DNA of 56,360 nucleotides from Pseudoalteromonas sp. A601. Its GTDB lineage: Bacteria > Pseudomonadota > Gammaproteobacteria > Enterobacterales > Alteromonadaceae. The position numbers and the translations under genes are program-made. The DNA lies in contig NZ_MXQF01000023.1 of the NCBI RefSeq assembly GCF_002165575.1, forward strand, positions 1 through 56,360, read 5' to 3'. Below, piece by piece: positions 26,044 through 36,035 of this stretch; the first letter of the stretch is position 1, and each line of letters opens with the position of its first letter. The notes under the pieces are model-generated. The model searched no databases. It was not told where the DNA came from and saw only the letters and a program-made list of their open reading frames with translations.

Positions 26044-27375
26044 ATGTCGAAAATCCGTTCAATGAGTTTAACAACCCGTATTATGATTGGCATGGCCCTA
26101 GGTGTGGCTGTAGGCTTTATTTTCCAAGCTATTTTAGCTGGCGAAGACGATTACCTAATTCCGCTTGGGTTATTCTCTTTGCCAATTAAAAGCTTCTTTG
26201 TAGATGGTTTATTTCATATTGGTGGGCAAATATTTATTGCCAGTTTAAAAATGCTGGTAGTGCCATTAGTATTTGTGTCTCTGGTGTGTGGAACATGTAG
26301 CTTAAGCGACCCTAAAAAATTGGGTCGCTTAGGTGGTAAGTCCATTGGTTTATATTTAATCACCACAGCAATTGCAATAACAGTCGCTATGACTCTTGCT
26401 CTTCTTGTCAATCCAGGTGAGGGTATAAATCTTCCAACTGAAGCAGCCTACAGCGCAAAAGAAGCACCAACACTTGCTCAAGTTATTATCGACATGTTTC
26501 CTACCAATCCAATCGATGCGATGGCAAGTGGCAATATGTTGCAAGTCATCGTGTTTTCGCTTTTATTTGGTATCGCGATGGCCCTCAGTGGTAAAGCCGG
26601 TAAACGCGTCGCTTTAGTATTTGAAGATTTAAATACTGTTATTCTTAAATTAGTAACACTATTGATGAATGTCGCTCCGTATGGTGTGTTTTGTTTAATG
26701 GCAAAACTATTTACCACTATAGAGCTTGATTTAATTGTCAGCTTAGCAAAATACTTTGGTGTGGTGATGGCTGCACTCGCTATCCACGCGTTCATTAATT
26801 ATTCAATCCTTCTAAAAATTCTTACCGGTCTAAATCCTGTGACTTTTTTAAAGAAAATGAAGCATGCTTGCTTGTTTGGTTTTAGCACCTCGAGCTCAAG
26901 TGCCACTATGCCAATTACCTTAGAAACTGCGACAAAGAAATTAGGAGCTCATAACTCAGTTGCCTCATTCACTGTTCCTCTAGGTGCCACTATCAACATG
27001 GATGGTACTGCCATCATGCAAGGTGTTGCGACTGTATTTATAGCCCAGGTGTTCAGTGTTGATTTAACCCTGTCAGATTATTTAATGGTTATTTTAACAG
27101 CTACTTTAGCGTCTGTTGGTACTGCAGGTGTGCCAGGCGTTGGCTTGATAATGTTGGCAATGGTGCTTAACCAAGTAGGTTTACCGATTGAGGGAATTGC
27201 GATTATTATTGGTGTTGACCGCTTACTTGATATGACTCGTACAGCCGTCAATGTCACGGGGGACTGTATGGTTACCTGTGTTGTTGCAAAGTCAGAAGGC
27301 CAATTAGATGAAACTGTATTTAATGACCCAGATGCAGCAAAAGACTTAGAAGACTATCATCAAAAAGAAAACTAA
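26044..27375 (+). CDS. Dicarboxylate/amino acid:cation symporter (DAACS, GltP/GltT type)
   Basis: A 443-residue inner-membrane carrier with eight membrane helices and two re-entrant loops. The family signatures are present: the serine-rich HP1 motif STSSSSATMP, the NMDGTA motif in helix 7 (ATINMDGTAIMQG), and the HP2/TM8 region VGTAGVPGVG followed by DRLLDMTRTAVNVTGD. Such carriers import glutamate, aspartate or C4-dicarboxylates with Na+ or H+. The Asp and Arg of TM8 (DMTRTAVNVTGD) fit an acidic amino acid substrate. The gene is monocistronic and ends in a very strong terminator. SstT is less likely because of the signature spacing. Confidence 0.9.
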   Translation: MSKIRSMSLTTRIMIGMALGVAVGFIFQAILAGEDDYLIPLGLFSLPIKSFFVDGLFHIGGQIFIASLKMLVVPLVFVSLVCGTCSLSDPKKLGRLGGKSIGLYLITTAIAITVAMTLALLVNPGEGINLPTEAAYSAKEAPTLAQVIIDMFPTNPIDAMASGNMLQVIVFSLLFGIAMALSGKAGKRVALVFEDLNTVILKLVTLLMNVAPYGVFCLMAKLFTTIELDLIVSLAKYFGVVMAALAIHAFINYSILLKILTGLNPVTFLKKMKHACLFGFSTSSSSATMPITLETATKKLGAHNSVASFTVPLGATINMDGTAIMQGVATVFIAQVFSVDLTLSDYLMVILTATLASVGTAGVPGVGLIMLAMVLNQVGLPIEGIAIIIGVDRLLDMTRTAVNVTGDCMVTCVVAKSEGQLDETVFNDPDAAKDLEDYHQKEN

Positions 27376-27386
27376 GTTCTCGTAAT

Positions 27387-27420
27387 ACCTAAAAAGCCAG
27401 CTACTGCTGGCTTTTTAGGT
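27387..27420 (+). terminator. Strong terminator of the DAACS symporter gene
   Basis: Perfect 15-bp arms (27387-27401 and 27406-27420) have the four-base loop TACT. The A and T runs inside the arms make it bidirectional. Confidence 0.92.
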
Positions 27421-27488
27421 TAGAATCTTATATTGTTTTTTTAACCACATCAGCAGCTGGTTTTCTTAATTTTACGCGTTTAAGTAAT

Positions 27489-27704
27489 ATGCTTTTAAGC
27501 GAATCTAATACAGGTTTAGAGTATATTGCCCAAATTGAGTTATGGCCGCATCATATTTACCAACACCAATTGAAATTTTCCCAACTTGATCTACACGGAT
27601 CAACGTATCAAAAAGCTTATCCCAAATGGCTAAGGCTGAGCCTAAATTTGTATCAAAGTGTTTTGGATTATCACTGTAGTGAATTTAATGTAGCGCAGGA
27701 CTAA
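27489..27704 (+). CDS. Doubtful 71-residue hypothetical protein
   Basis: A reading frame starting MLLSESNTGLEYIAQ and ending SEFNVAQD. There is no good ribosome site. The product is aromatic-rich with no membrane segment and no recognised family. It lies in a 588-base tract with no convincing gene (27376-27963), which may be a decayed region. Confidence 0.25.
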   Translation: MLLSESNTGLEYIAQIELWPHHIYQHQLKFSQLDLHGSTYQKAYPKWLRLSLNLYQSVLDYHCSEFNVAQD

Positions 27705-27963
27705 TAAACCAATTTTCAGTACGTTTTCCCCAGCTGAGCCATACATGTGAGTGACGAGGGTTTGAGCCCATCGTGTTAAATGGCAAATACGAACACGTAG
27801 CTCCTAGTACATCAAGCATAGAGAGCTGCGTGCCAAATATATAAAAACAAAGACCAATCCATTGAGTGAAGGCCATACGACATGCGTATAAATAGTAATA
27901 AGGTAAATATAGCTGGTACCGTAGTTAAAACGATAGGCACATATTATATACCTACAGCTATCC
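27705..27963 (-). pseudogene. Possible decayed membrane-protein remnant
   Basis: Minus-strand translations in different frames give short hydrophobic pieces, such as PIVLTTVPAIFTLLLFIRM and MAFTQWIGLCFYIFGTQL, interrupted by stops and frame changes. This pattern suggests a broken membrane-protein gene, but no family can be named. No terminator or intact gene is visible here. Confidence 0.2.
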
Positions 27964-28887
27964 CTATTTCCCCGCAACTGGGTATGGGATGAATTCATCT
28001 GCATCATTTACTATTTCCGGAAACTGCCTGTCATTCCATAGCTGTTTGGCCTGCTCTATTCGCTGCTTATTACTAGAAACAAAATTCCAATCAACATATC
28101 GCTTACCTAAACTTTCGCCTCCTATGAGTGCAATTTGGCTATCTTTATGTGCTGTGACTGTGACATGTTCGTTTGCATCTAGTACAACCATTGAATGTTC
28201 AGTTATTTGAGTGTTTTTTAACTTTAACTCACCAGAAACAACATACAAACCTCTTTGTGCCGCATTAGGCAGCTGCAATGATTGCCCTGCCTTTAAATAA
28301 GATTCAATATAAAGCGTCGAGCTATAAGTTTTTACTGGTGATGTAGCTTTGAATGCTGTTCCTATCATTATTCTTACACTAACGCCATCGATTTCCAATT
28401 GGGGTAAGTCTTGTGCGCGGTAATGATAAAATGCAGGATCCGCTTCTTCATCTTGTTCTGGTAAAGCTAGCCAAAGTTGTAAGCCATGTACCGAGTGCAC
28501 TTGATTTTTAACCCTTGAAGGCTCTCTTTCAGAGTGAACCATACCTGAGCCTGTTACCATAAGATTTAAATCTCCTGGTCGAATAACCTGCTCACTTCCG
28601 ATTGAATCTCGGTGTAAAATTTCTCCCTCAAATAAATAAGTTACCGTTGCTATATTAATGTGTGGGTGCGGCCTAACATTAATTCCTTCACCTGCTGCAA
28701 AGGTTGCAGGTCCCATGTGATCGAAAAAAATAAAAGGCCCAATATTCTTTATGGCTTGATTAGGTAATGTACGGCGTACACAAAAACCGCCAAGGTTTTT
28801 TTCTTTTGGATGAACTATTTTTGTAATTGCACCACAACCTGCCTCAATATCACATGACATTTCAGTTATTTGGCTTTGACTACTCAT
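27964..28887 (-). CDS. Pirin-family protein (bicupin)
   Basis: A pirin of 307 residues from the chosen start. The N-terminal cupin carries the metal-binding pattern: His in FFDHMGPATF, then HPHINIATVTYLFEGE and the acidic/His positions after DLNLMVTGSGMVHSE. Pirins bind Fe or Cu; some have quercetinase activity and others act as regulators. The function here is undetermined. The frame opens at 28935, but the ATG at 28887 (MSSQSQ) has GGGGA a few bases upstream and removes an unlikely N-terminus. The gene is 63 bases downstream of the isochorismatase-type hydrolase and probably cotranscribed with it and a second pirin. Confidence 0.88.
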   Translation of the reverse strand: MSSQSQITEMSCDIEAGCGAITKIVHPKEKNLGGFCVRRTLPNQAIKNIGPFIFFDHMGPATFAAGEGINVRPHPHINIATVTYLFEGEILHRDSIGSEQVIRPGDLNLMVTGSGMVHSEREPSRVKNQVHSVHGLQLWLALPEQDEEADPAFYHYRAQDLPQLEIDGVSVRIMIGTAFKATSPVKTYSSTLYIESYLKAGQSLQLPNAAQRGLYVVSGELKLKNTQITEHSMVVLDANEHVTVTAHKDSQIALIGGESLGKRYVDWNFVSSNKQRIEQAKQLWNDRQFPEIVNDADEFIPYPVAGK

Positions 28888-28950
28888 TTTTATCCCCACT
28901 ATAATGTATTGAAACAATAAGGCGTGTTTTCTCACGCCTTATTTTGTCTA

Positions 28951-29574
28951 CTACTGTGATTTAAATGTTGTATAGCTATTAATCAAATTGCGGTAATCAG
29001 GTATATGGTTTGAGAACAGCTCTCCTAACCCTTCTACATCATTTCGCCAATCACGGTGCAGTTCGCATGCTAAACCAAACCACGACATCATTTGTGCGCC
29101 TGCTGCCGACATTCGATCCCATGCGGCATCTCTTGTCATTGGATTAAACGTACCAGATGCATCAGTGACTACAAATACATCAAAGCCTTCTTCAATTGCT
29201 GATAAAACAGGAAATGCCACGCATACTTCTGTTACGACTCCAGCAATTATTAATTGCTTTTTACCTGTCGCTTTAATTGCCTTAACAAAATCTTCGTTAT
29301 CCCATGCATTGATCTGACCAGGTCGAGCTATATAAGGCGAATCAGGAAACATTTCTTTTAGTTCCGGTACAAGAGGACCATTTGGCCCTTCCTCAAAACT
29401 TGTAGTGAGTATAGTTGGTAATTCAAAATAGTTAGCACAATCTGCCAACGCTAACACATTATTTTTGAATTTATCGGGGTCAATATCTCTTACTAATGAT
29501 AATAAGCCAGTTTGATGATCGACTAGAAGAACTGCTGCATCTTCTTTATCTAAACGAACATAAGGTTTAGTCAT
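28951..29574 (-). CDS. Isochorismatase-family cysteine hydrolase, YcaC-like
   Basis: A 207-residue alpha/beta hydrolase of the YcaC subgroup. The catalytic triad positions are visible as Asp in LLVDHQTG, Lys in the region of KATGKKQ, and nucleophile Cys in VVTEVCVAF with the cis-peptide VT. YcaC proteins are octameric and their substrates are unknown. The start is placed at the second ATG (29574) because AGGAG lies eight bases before it, against two bases for the first ATG at 29580. It lies between two pirin genes in the same direction, a common arrangement under LysR control in proteobacteria. True isochorismatase activity is unlikely because no siderophore genes are present. Confidence 0.86.
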   Translation of the reverse strand: MTKPYVRLDKEDAAVLLVDHQTGLLSLVRDIDPDKFKNNVLALADCANYFELPTILTTSFEEGPNGPLVPELKEMFPDSPYIARPGQINAWDNEDFVKAIKATGKKQLIIAGVVTEVCVAFPVLSAIEEGFDVFVVTDASGTFNPMTRDAAWDRMSAAGAQMMSWFGLACELHRDWRNDVEGLGELFSNHIPDYRNLINSYTTFKSQ

Positions 29575-29626
29575 CTTCATTTCTCCTATATAAAAGTGCG
29601 CAATGCACCATATGCATTTAGGAAAC

Positions 29627-30493
29627 CTAAATGCGCGTTAAACGACCAAACTTTCCAGTTTGGTAGTCTGTAATCGCTTGTTTTATCTCAGCTTCGCTAT
29701 TCATTACGAAAGGGCCATAACCAATAATAGGTTCATCAATTGGCTTTCCTGAAAGTATTAACAACTTACTATCACTAAGTGCTTCTATAGAAAGCCCATG
29801 ATCTGATCCCGAAATAGCGAGTGTTTGATTTTTAGATAAAATTTTTCCATTTAGTTTTAACTGTCCATCACGAACAACCACAATCGTTGTCCAACCATTT
29901 TGTAACGGTAGGTGGTAGTGACCTGAAGTTTTGATTTCACCATCCGCCACTAAAATAGGACTGTGAGTTGATGCCGGTCCTTTTTTGTTAGCTAACTGGC
30001 CTGCAATGACACGTAGAAAACCGGTTTTATCAGGCAAAGCCACACTAGGGATTTGCTTTGCTTTAATTTCTTGATATTTAGGTGCAGACATCTTGTCGAC
30101 CTTGGGTAAGTTGACCCATAACTGCATCATTTCTAATACGCCACCTGTTTCAGCAAAGGCGTTTGAATGAAACTCTTCGTGTAAAATTCCACTTGCCGCT
30201 GTCATCCATTGCACATCACCTTCACCAATTACACCTTTCTCACCAGTGGAATCTTTATGTGCGACTTCTCCTTGATACACAATAGTGACTGTTTCAAACC
30301 CACGATGCGGATGTTCTCCAACACCGCGTTGATGCTCAGAGGGATAAAATTGCATTGGCCCAGCATGATCAAGTAACAAAAAAGGGCTAATAGATTGTCC
30401 CTGTTGCTGATATGAGAATAATGTTTTTACCGGGAAGCCATCTCCCACCCAGTGAGAATGGGGAGAAGAAAAAACACTTTCAATTTTTTTCAT
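29627..30493 (-). CDS. Pirin-family protein (bicupin)
   Basis: A 288-residue pirin. The metal ligands appear in LLDHAGP, HPHRGFETVTIVYQGE and HKDSTGEKG, with the conserved QWMTAASGILHEE after them. It is only distantly similar to the second pirin of this cluster, so they are not a recent duplication. TAGGAG precedes the ATG. It is the first gene of the pirin-hydrolase-pirin run and diverges from a LysR regulator 112 bases away, which suggests control by that regulator. Function is unknown; quercetin or related flavonoid oxidation is possible. Confidence 0.88.
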   Translation of the reverse strand: MKKIESVFSSPHSHWVGDGFPVKTLFSYQQQGQSISPFLLLDHAGPMQFYPSEHQRGVGEHPHRGFETVTIVYQGEVAHKDSTGEKGVIGEGDVQWMTAASGILHEEFHSNAFAETGGVLEMMQLWVNLPKVDKMSAPKYQEIKAKQIPSVALPDKTGFLRVIAGQLANKKGPASTHSPILVADGEIKTSGHYHLPLQNGWTTIVVVRDGQLKLNGKILSKNQTLAISGSDHGLSIEALSDSKLLILSGKPIDEPIIGYGPFVMNSEAEIKQAITDYQTGKFGRLTRI

Positions 30494-30574
30494 TACTGAC
30501 TCCTATTGTTGAACATGCTTATTAGTTTAGTTTTTAAATATAAGTTTGAGTAGATAGCAAAAATGAGTATCATA

Positions 30575-30590
30575 GTTCTATAAATAGAAC
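30575..30590. promoter_or_regulatory. Operator-like palindrome before the LysR gene
   Basis: GTTCTATAAATAGAAC has perfect 7-bp arms with a two-base centre. It lies 15 bases before the LysR start codon, in the gap shared with the divergent pirin gene. The size and AT centre fit a LysR-type recognition or autorepression site. Confidence 0.5.
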
Positions 30591-30605
30591 GATAATAGTG
30601 ACACT

Positions 30606-31511
30606 ATGCAAGATCTTAATGATTTATATTATTTTGCAAAAACAGTAGAATATGGTGGCTTTGCGCCTGCTGGGCGAGCACTGGGGATTCCAAAATCAAA
30701 GCTAAGTAGACGAATTTCAGCCTTAGAAAATAGACTAGATGTTAGATTGATATATCGTTCAACTCGTCAATTTAAAGTAACTGAAATCGGTATGACGTTT
30801 CTTTCTCATTGCCAAGCAATGCTTGTAGAAGCTGAAGCAGCGAAAGAAGCAGTAGAATTCATTCATGCAGAGCCCTGCGGCACCATTAAACTATCATGCC
30901 CAATTGCATTACTTCATGTTCATATTGGCCAAGTACTCGCTGATTTTATGGCACAATACCCAAAAGTAAACGTTCAACTCGAAGCAACTAATCGCCGAGT
31001 CGATGTAATAGCTGAAGGAATAGATGTAGCTATTAGAGTCAGGCCTGCGCCTATTGAAGATAGTGAACTCGTGTTAAGAGTATTATCACAAAGAGGAAAA
31101 TGCTTAGTAGCAAGCCCTGCGCTTGTCAATAAATATGGCCTGCCAAAAAGGCCTGAAGAATTATCAACATGGCCAAGCTTAGGCTTAGGCCAACCGCAGC
31201 ATCATTACACTTGGCTGCTTTATGGTCCTGATGATCAAGAAGCTAAAGTTAGTCATGTACCACGTTACGTAACAACCGATATGATTGCGTTACGTAATGC
31301 AGCTTTAAAAGCAATTGGTATCGTCGAGTTACCTGTACTTATGGTTATGGAGCAATTAAAAGATGGCTCATTGGTTCATTTACTACCTCAGTGGCAACCT
31401 AAAACTGATATTATTCATCTTGTATACCCTTCTAGGCGTGGTCTTCTGCCAGCTGTAAGGGCGTTGGTTGATTTTCTAACTAATTATTATCAATCATTCG
31501 AAGAAGCGTAA
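30606..31511 (+). CDS. LysR-family transcriptional regulator
   Basis: A 301-residue regulator. The winged helix-turn-helix is at residues 1-60 (MQDLNDLYYFAKTVEYGG, then FAPAGRALGIPKSKLSRRISALE), of the CrgA/AaeR-like subgroup. A periplasmic-binding-protein-like effector domain follows (about 88-295, starting GTIKLSCPIALLH). The effector is unknown. Divergent placement from the pirin/hydrolase cluster makes that cluster the likely target, as is common for LysR-pirin pairs. Confidence 0.9.
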   Translation: MQDLNDLYYFAKTVEYGGFAPAGRALGIPKSKLSRRISALENRLDVRLIYRSTRQFKVTEIGMTFLSHCQAMLVEAEAAKEAVEFIHAEPCGTIKLSCPIALLHVHIGQVLADFMAQYPKVNVQLEATNRRVDVIAEGIDVAIRVRPAPIEDSELVLRVLSQRGKCLVASPALVNKYGLPKRPEELSTWPSLGLGQPQHHYTWLLYGPDDQEAKVSHVPRYVTTDMIALRNAALKAIGIVELPVLMVMEQLKDGSLVHLLPQWQPKTDIIHLVYPSRRGLLPAVRALVDFLTNYYQSFEEA

Positions 31512-31599
31512 AACTTCCCGCCCCTCTTTTAGTTTATTATCAATCTGATAGGCAACGTCATTAGTCTATTTAATTTCTAAATCACTATCATTTGATAAG

Positions 31600-32088
31600 T
31601 TAATCTATGGAGTTTATTGCTGCTGATGAGTTTAAATTAGGCTGTTTATTTCTTCGGCTTGCTTTAGTTAAGTACTCAAAAATAAAGCCACCGATTGCAC
31701 CTGCTACCAATTGTAAATAGAAACCCCATCCTCTAGCGCCGGCAATAATGGTAATATTCATAATTGATTCAATCGCTATTAAAACCACTGCAAATGCAGT
31801 AATCCCCGATAAAACAAATAATTGAAAGGCGTATTTATTGTATTTTCTATAAATTAGCCCTGCGACCGAAAATGCGATAGCTAGTGCAACGGCTATTATC
31901 GCACCGTAGGTGGGCAGTAAGCCTAGCCAGTCGTCGAGCGTTAAATTAATGCGATCGCTAAAACCAACCACAACGCCCACATTCACTAATTGATTGACAA
32001 CGTATTGACTATGAAACAAGCTAGCAAGGGTGAATGTTAGTAACCAAGAGGTTAAAAATGAAGGCAATAAACGTGTTAAAAAGTGCAT
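31600..32088 (-). CDS. Hypothetical four-helix membrane protein
   Basis: A 162-residue protein with four hydrophobic segments (about 8-25, 50-77, 83-110 and 118-140) and a polar C-terminal tail. The family is not recognised. The 5' end overlaps, head to head, the 5' end of the aldose dehydrogenase gene by 31 bases, so the two transcripts must have overlapping leaders. GAGAT precedes the ATG. Alternative downstream starts are lacking, which supports the overlap. Confidence 0.7.
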   Translation of the reverse strand: MHFLTRLLPSFLTSWLLTFTLASLFHSQYVVNQLVNVGVVVGFSDRINLTLDDWLGLLPTYGAIIAVALAIAFSVAGLIYRKYNKYAFQLFVLSGITAFAVVLIAIESIMNITIIAGARGWGFYLQLVAGAIGGFIFEYLTKASRRNKQPNLNSSAAINSID

Positions 32089-33254
32089 GGTTATCTCAAA
32101 TCAAAATAAAACCTTTTACCTACACTAGCAAAGGCTTGCGCCGTAGACAATGTATCTGTTGCTTTACCGCGTTATGGTCTTTGTCACTTCCTGTGAATGC
32201 AAATTTTCCTCTACCAGCAGAACAATATAATACCAACACACTTGCCACGCAATTGCAGTCACCGTGGAGTATGGTTGAGCTGCCAAACGGCACATGGTTA
32301 ATCACCGAACGTGATGGTCATGTAGTCATTGTGAAAGATAACGCACAAACCCGAGTTAAACTAGCGCTCGATGGTTTATACGTTGCAGGTCAAGGCGGAT
32401 TACTCGATATCGTGTTATCTCCTGACTATAGCCAGTCCAACGAAATAATTTTCACATATGCTCAAGGTGAAGCTGATGCCAACCGAGTCGTAATTGCTAA
32501 AGCCATCTTTGATGGTACAGACTTTTCAAAGCCAGAGATAATTTATCAAGTAGCAACAGATAAAGACACTCCACAGCATTATGCTGGTCGCGCCTTAGTT
32601 CTGCCCGACAACACTTTATTATTTTCAAGTGGTGATGGCTTTGATCACCGAGAGCAAGCACAAATTACTACCAGCCAACTAGGTAAAGTATTACGCATTA
32701 ATTTAGATGGTAGCTTGCCAAGTGATAATCCATATATTGAACACGAAAACCTTGCTGCGCGCGCAATTTATTCAATTGGCCACCGTAACACCCAAGGGTT
32801 GGTTTATGATTATGATACCCAGCAAATAGTCAGTCACGAGCATGGCCCTGCTGGCGGCGACGAACTAAACTACTTAACTGCTGGCACCAATTACGGCTGG
32901 CCGGTGATAACCTACGGTAACGATTATTCTCAAGCCCGCATTTCGCCTTTTAGGGAATATGCCGGCATGAAAAAGCCCACCATAGATTGGACGCCCTCTA
33001 TCGCGCCATCTGGTATGGCGTATTATGGCTCTAAGCAAAATGCCTTTCCTGCACTGCAAAAGCACGTACTTATCACTACATTAGTGGATAAAAAACTTTA
33101 TGCAGTAGATTTAGAAGATGGCGAATTTACCCAAACTCATGTATTCCCAGAAGCAGCCGGACGATTAAGAGATGTACTTGTTACAGCAAAAGGGAATGTC
33201 GCGGTGCTAACCGATGGTAAAGAGGCAAAGTTATTGCTCGTTACTCCAAAGTGA
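32058..33254 (+). CDS. PQQ-dependent soluble aldose sugar dehydrogenase, YliI/Asd-like
   Basis: A 398-residue six-bladed beta-propeller enzyme of the GDH-B/YliI family. It oxidises aldoses to lactones with PQQ in the periplasm. The conserved motifs are FSSGDGFDHREQAQ, IYSIGHRNTQGLVYD and EHGPAGGDELNYL followed by GTNYGWP; these supply PQQ and Ca2+ ligands. The start at 32058 is chosen because AAGAGG at 32046-32051 lies six bases before it; the frame opens earlier at 32034. The N-terminus is long (about 45 residues) before the mature start near NANFPLPAEQY, and contains a hydrophobic stretch CICCFTALWSLSLPVNA that fits a signal peptide with an extended n-region. No PQQ biosynthesis genes are nearby. 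Confidence 0.84.
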   Translation: MKAINVLKSAWLSQIKIKPFTYTSKGLRRRQCICCFTALWSLSLPVNANFPLPAEQYNTNTLATQLQSPWSMVELPNGTWLITERDGHVVIVKDNAQTRVKLALDGLYVAGQGGLLDIVLSPDYSQSNEIIFTYAQGEADANRVVIAKAIFDGTDFSKPEIIYQVATDKDTPQHYAGRALVLPDNTLLFSSGDGFDHREQAQITTSQLGKVLRINLDGSLPSDNPYIEHENLAARAIYSIGHRNTQGLVYDYDTQQIVSHEHGPAGGDELNYLTAGTNYGWPVITYGNDYSQARISPFREYAGMKKPTIDWTPSIAPSGMAYYGSKQNAFPALQKHVLITTLVDKKLYAVDLEDGEFTQTHVFPEAAGRLRDVLVTAKGNVAVLTDGKEAKLLLVTPK

Positions 33255-33457
33255 TTAACTGCATTAAGACGGTAGCGATTTAACTATTGGTATTTTTTAT
33301 CACAATTTACCTTGGAAGAATAATATCTTTTTAATCACAGTAAATCAGTGGGTTCAAGGTTTAAAAGTGGGCAAAACAAGATGTGTAGATCCAACCTAAA
33401 TAGGATATTCCTACAGCCTCAACGCCGCTTTATATTCTTGTAATATTGCGCTTTATC

Positions 33458-33877
33458 CTACCCCTGATTTATTTTATGTTGCATATACATCACATGAAAA
33501 ATTGATGTAAAAAACGGGTTCAACCAAAGTTTGTCACCTTTATGAGATCCTGCTATTAAATTAATACGATTACGTACCATAATTATCCACGTTACATCGA
33601 AAGCACTAGATAAAGCATGAATAACAATTGAGCTTTTTAAAATTGATAAATCGTGAATATTAGCTAAACCATAAATCAAACTGCCTAATGAAATGATAAA
33701 TAAAATTATTGTAGTAAGAATAAAATAATTAGGTATTTTAAGCTCTGTATGCTCATTAATTTGGCTTGAAAAACGGTAAAGTTTATATATTAAATATGAG
33801 CCAATAGTCAGTACACATAAAACTAGAGTCTTTAGCACAGAGTCAACTTCGAATATATCTGTAAGTCCTTTTTTCAT
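33458..33877 (-). CDS. DUF4234-like membrane protein
   Basis: A 139-residue protein with three or four membrane segments. The arrangement is a short polar N-terminus, SYLIYKLYRFSSQIN after the first helix, and a C-terminal FFTSIFHVMYMQHKINQ tail. This resembles the DUF4234 group of small membrane proteins of unknown function. It overlaps the preceding gene by four bases (ATGA), so they are translationally coupled. Confidence 0.6.
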   Translation of the reverse strand: MKKGLTDIFEVDSVLKTLVLCVLTIGSYLIYKLYRFSSQINEHTELKIPNYFILTTIILFIISLGSLIYGLANIHDLSILKSSIVIHALSSAFDVTWIIMVRNRINLIAGSHKGDKLWLNPFFTSIFHVMYMQHKINQG

Positions 33878-34380
33878 TTATCCTCCAATGCTTTACATAG
33901 GCTATAGTCGACATCTTTAGCGACTTCATGCGGCATCTTATCAACTTGAAAATACCCCCAAATAGACAATAAAATTAATAACGTTGGTATTAATAAATGC
34001 AATACCGACTTTAAATGCCCCTTCCAGCCTCTAAGAATTTTCGTGGGTTTGTAAACTTTCATTCCCTTGGGAGGAAACTGTTTTTGAGTAATACCTTTAT
34101 AGCCAATTGGAACAGTAACCACACCAATTATGAAAGCACATAAAAGCGGCAAACCTACAAACAACGAATACCACAAAACTGAAATTCCAGAATAACCTAG
34201 TGGAGTATGGCAATGTGCTGTGTCAGCATACCAAGAGATAAAAGGGAAAACCCATTTGTTATGAGTGATCATAATAAACAAACCTAGCAACATTGCTAAA
34301 AGTATTCTTCTTAATTTTTCTCCTTTAGAGAACTCTTCTGCATATTCGATAACACTCTCTCCTTGAGTAAAAGCTAACAA
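33874..34380 (-). CDS. Hypothetical membrane protein with an ambiguous start
   Basis: A 168-residue protein with three membrane segments (about 24-42, 66-92 and 127-147) and a short soluble C-terminus. The family is not recognised. The only near-upstream start in frame is TTG at 34380; the first in-frame ATG would delete 29 residues. An AAGGAG lies just inside the frame, eight bases before an ATC codon, so a rare start there cannot be excluded. It is coupled to the DUF4234-like gene by a four-base overlap, and the two probably act together in the membrane. Confidence 0.6.
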   Translation of the reverse strand: MLAFTQGESVIEYAEEFSKGEKLRRILLAMLLGLFIMITHNKWVFPFISWYADTAHCHTPLGYSGISVLWYSLFVGLPLLCAFIIGVVTVPIGYKGITQKQFPPKGMKVYKPTKILRGWKGHLKSVLHLLIPTLLILLSIWGYFQVDKMPHEVAKDVDYSLCKALEDK

Positions 34381-34556
34381 ACCTTACTGAATAAAATTTT
34401 GGATGTTATAACACCCAAAACGGTGCATATTGCATGCGCTAATAATTCCATTATACAACTCCAATGTAAACAAGTAATTACGCGGGTTATAAAACAGCTA
34501 TTTAAAGCATGCCCTACGATGAGCATAAATTTTAATGCCAAAAGCTTAACCTTCAT
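34374..34556 (-). CDS. Doubtful 60-residue membrane peptide
   Basis: A hydrophobic frame MKVKLLALKFMLIVG...ILFSKVC whose stop codon overlaps the TTG start of the next gene by seven bases. No ribosome site precedes it. If real, it would explain how the downstream TTG start is used, by translational coupling. Four cysteines in 60 residues are unusual. Confidence 0.3.
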   Translation of the reverse strand: MKVKLLALKFMLIVGHALNSCFITRVITCLHWSCIMELLAHAICTVLGVITSKILFSKVC

Positions 34557-34677
34557 ATGAACTTGATAAAATCATGGCTAAAGCCTATTCCTACGTAATA
34601 AATTTAACACCGGGTTAATCTCACAACTCGCTAACTTTACTCTTGCTAACTCGCTAACTAAACCTTAATTAACAAAA

Positions 34678-34706
34678 AAGCCGCTGTTCGTCACAAACAG
34701 CGGCTT
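34678..34706 (-). terminator. Terminator of the ftsK-serS operon
   Basis: Perfect 11-bp arms AAGCCGCTGTT (34678-34688) and AACAGCGGCTT (34696-34706) are followed on the minus strand by TTTTTTG. It lies 22 bases after the serS stop. Confidence 0.92.
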
Positions 34707-34727
34707 CTCTTATTAAAGCTATTCAGC

Positions 34728-36035
<1,308 letters not shown>

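Noticed and set aside
34380..34560. Possible integron attC site suggested by GTTATAACA-like words
   Set aside because: No paired R and L core sites with the required GTT/AAC ends and spacing, and no integrase gene.
34620..34662. Direct repeats of GCTAACT before the serS terminator
   Set aside because: Only a few copies with irregular spacing; too short to call a repeat array.
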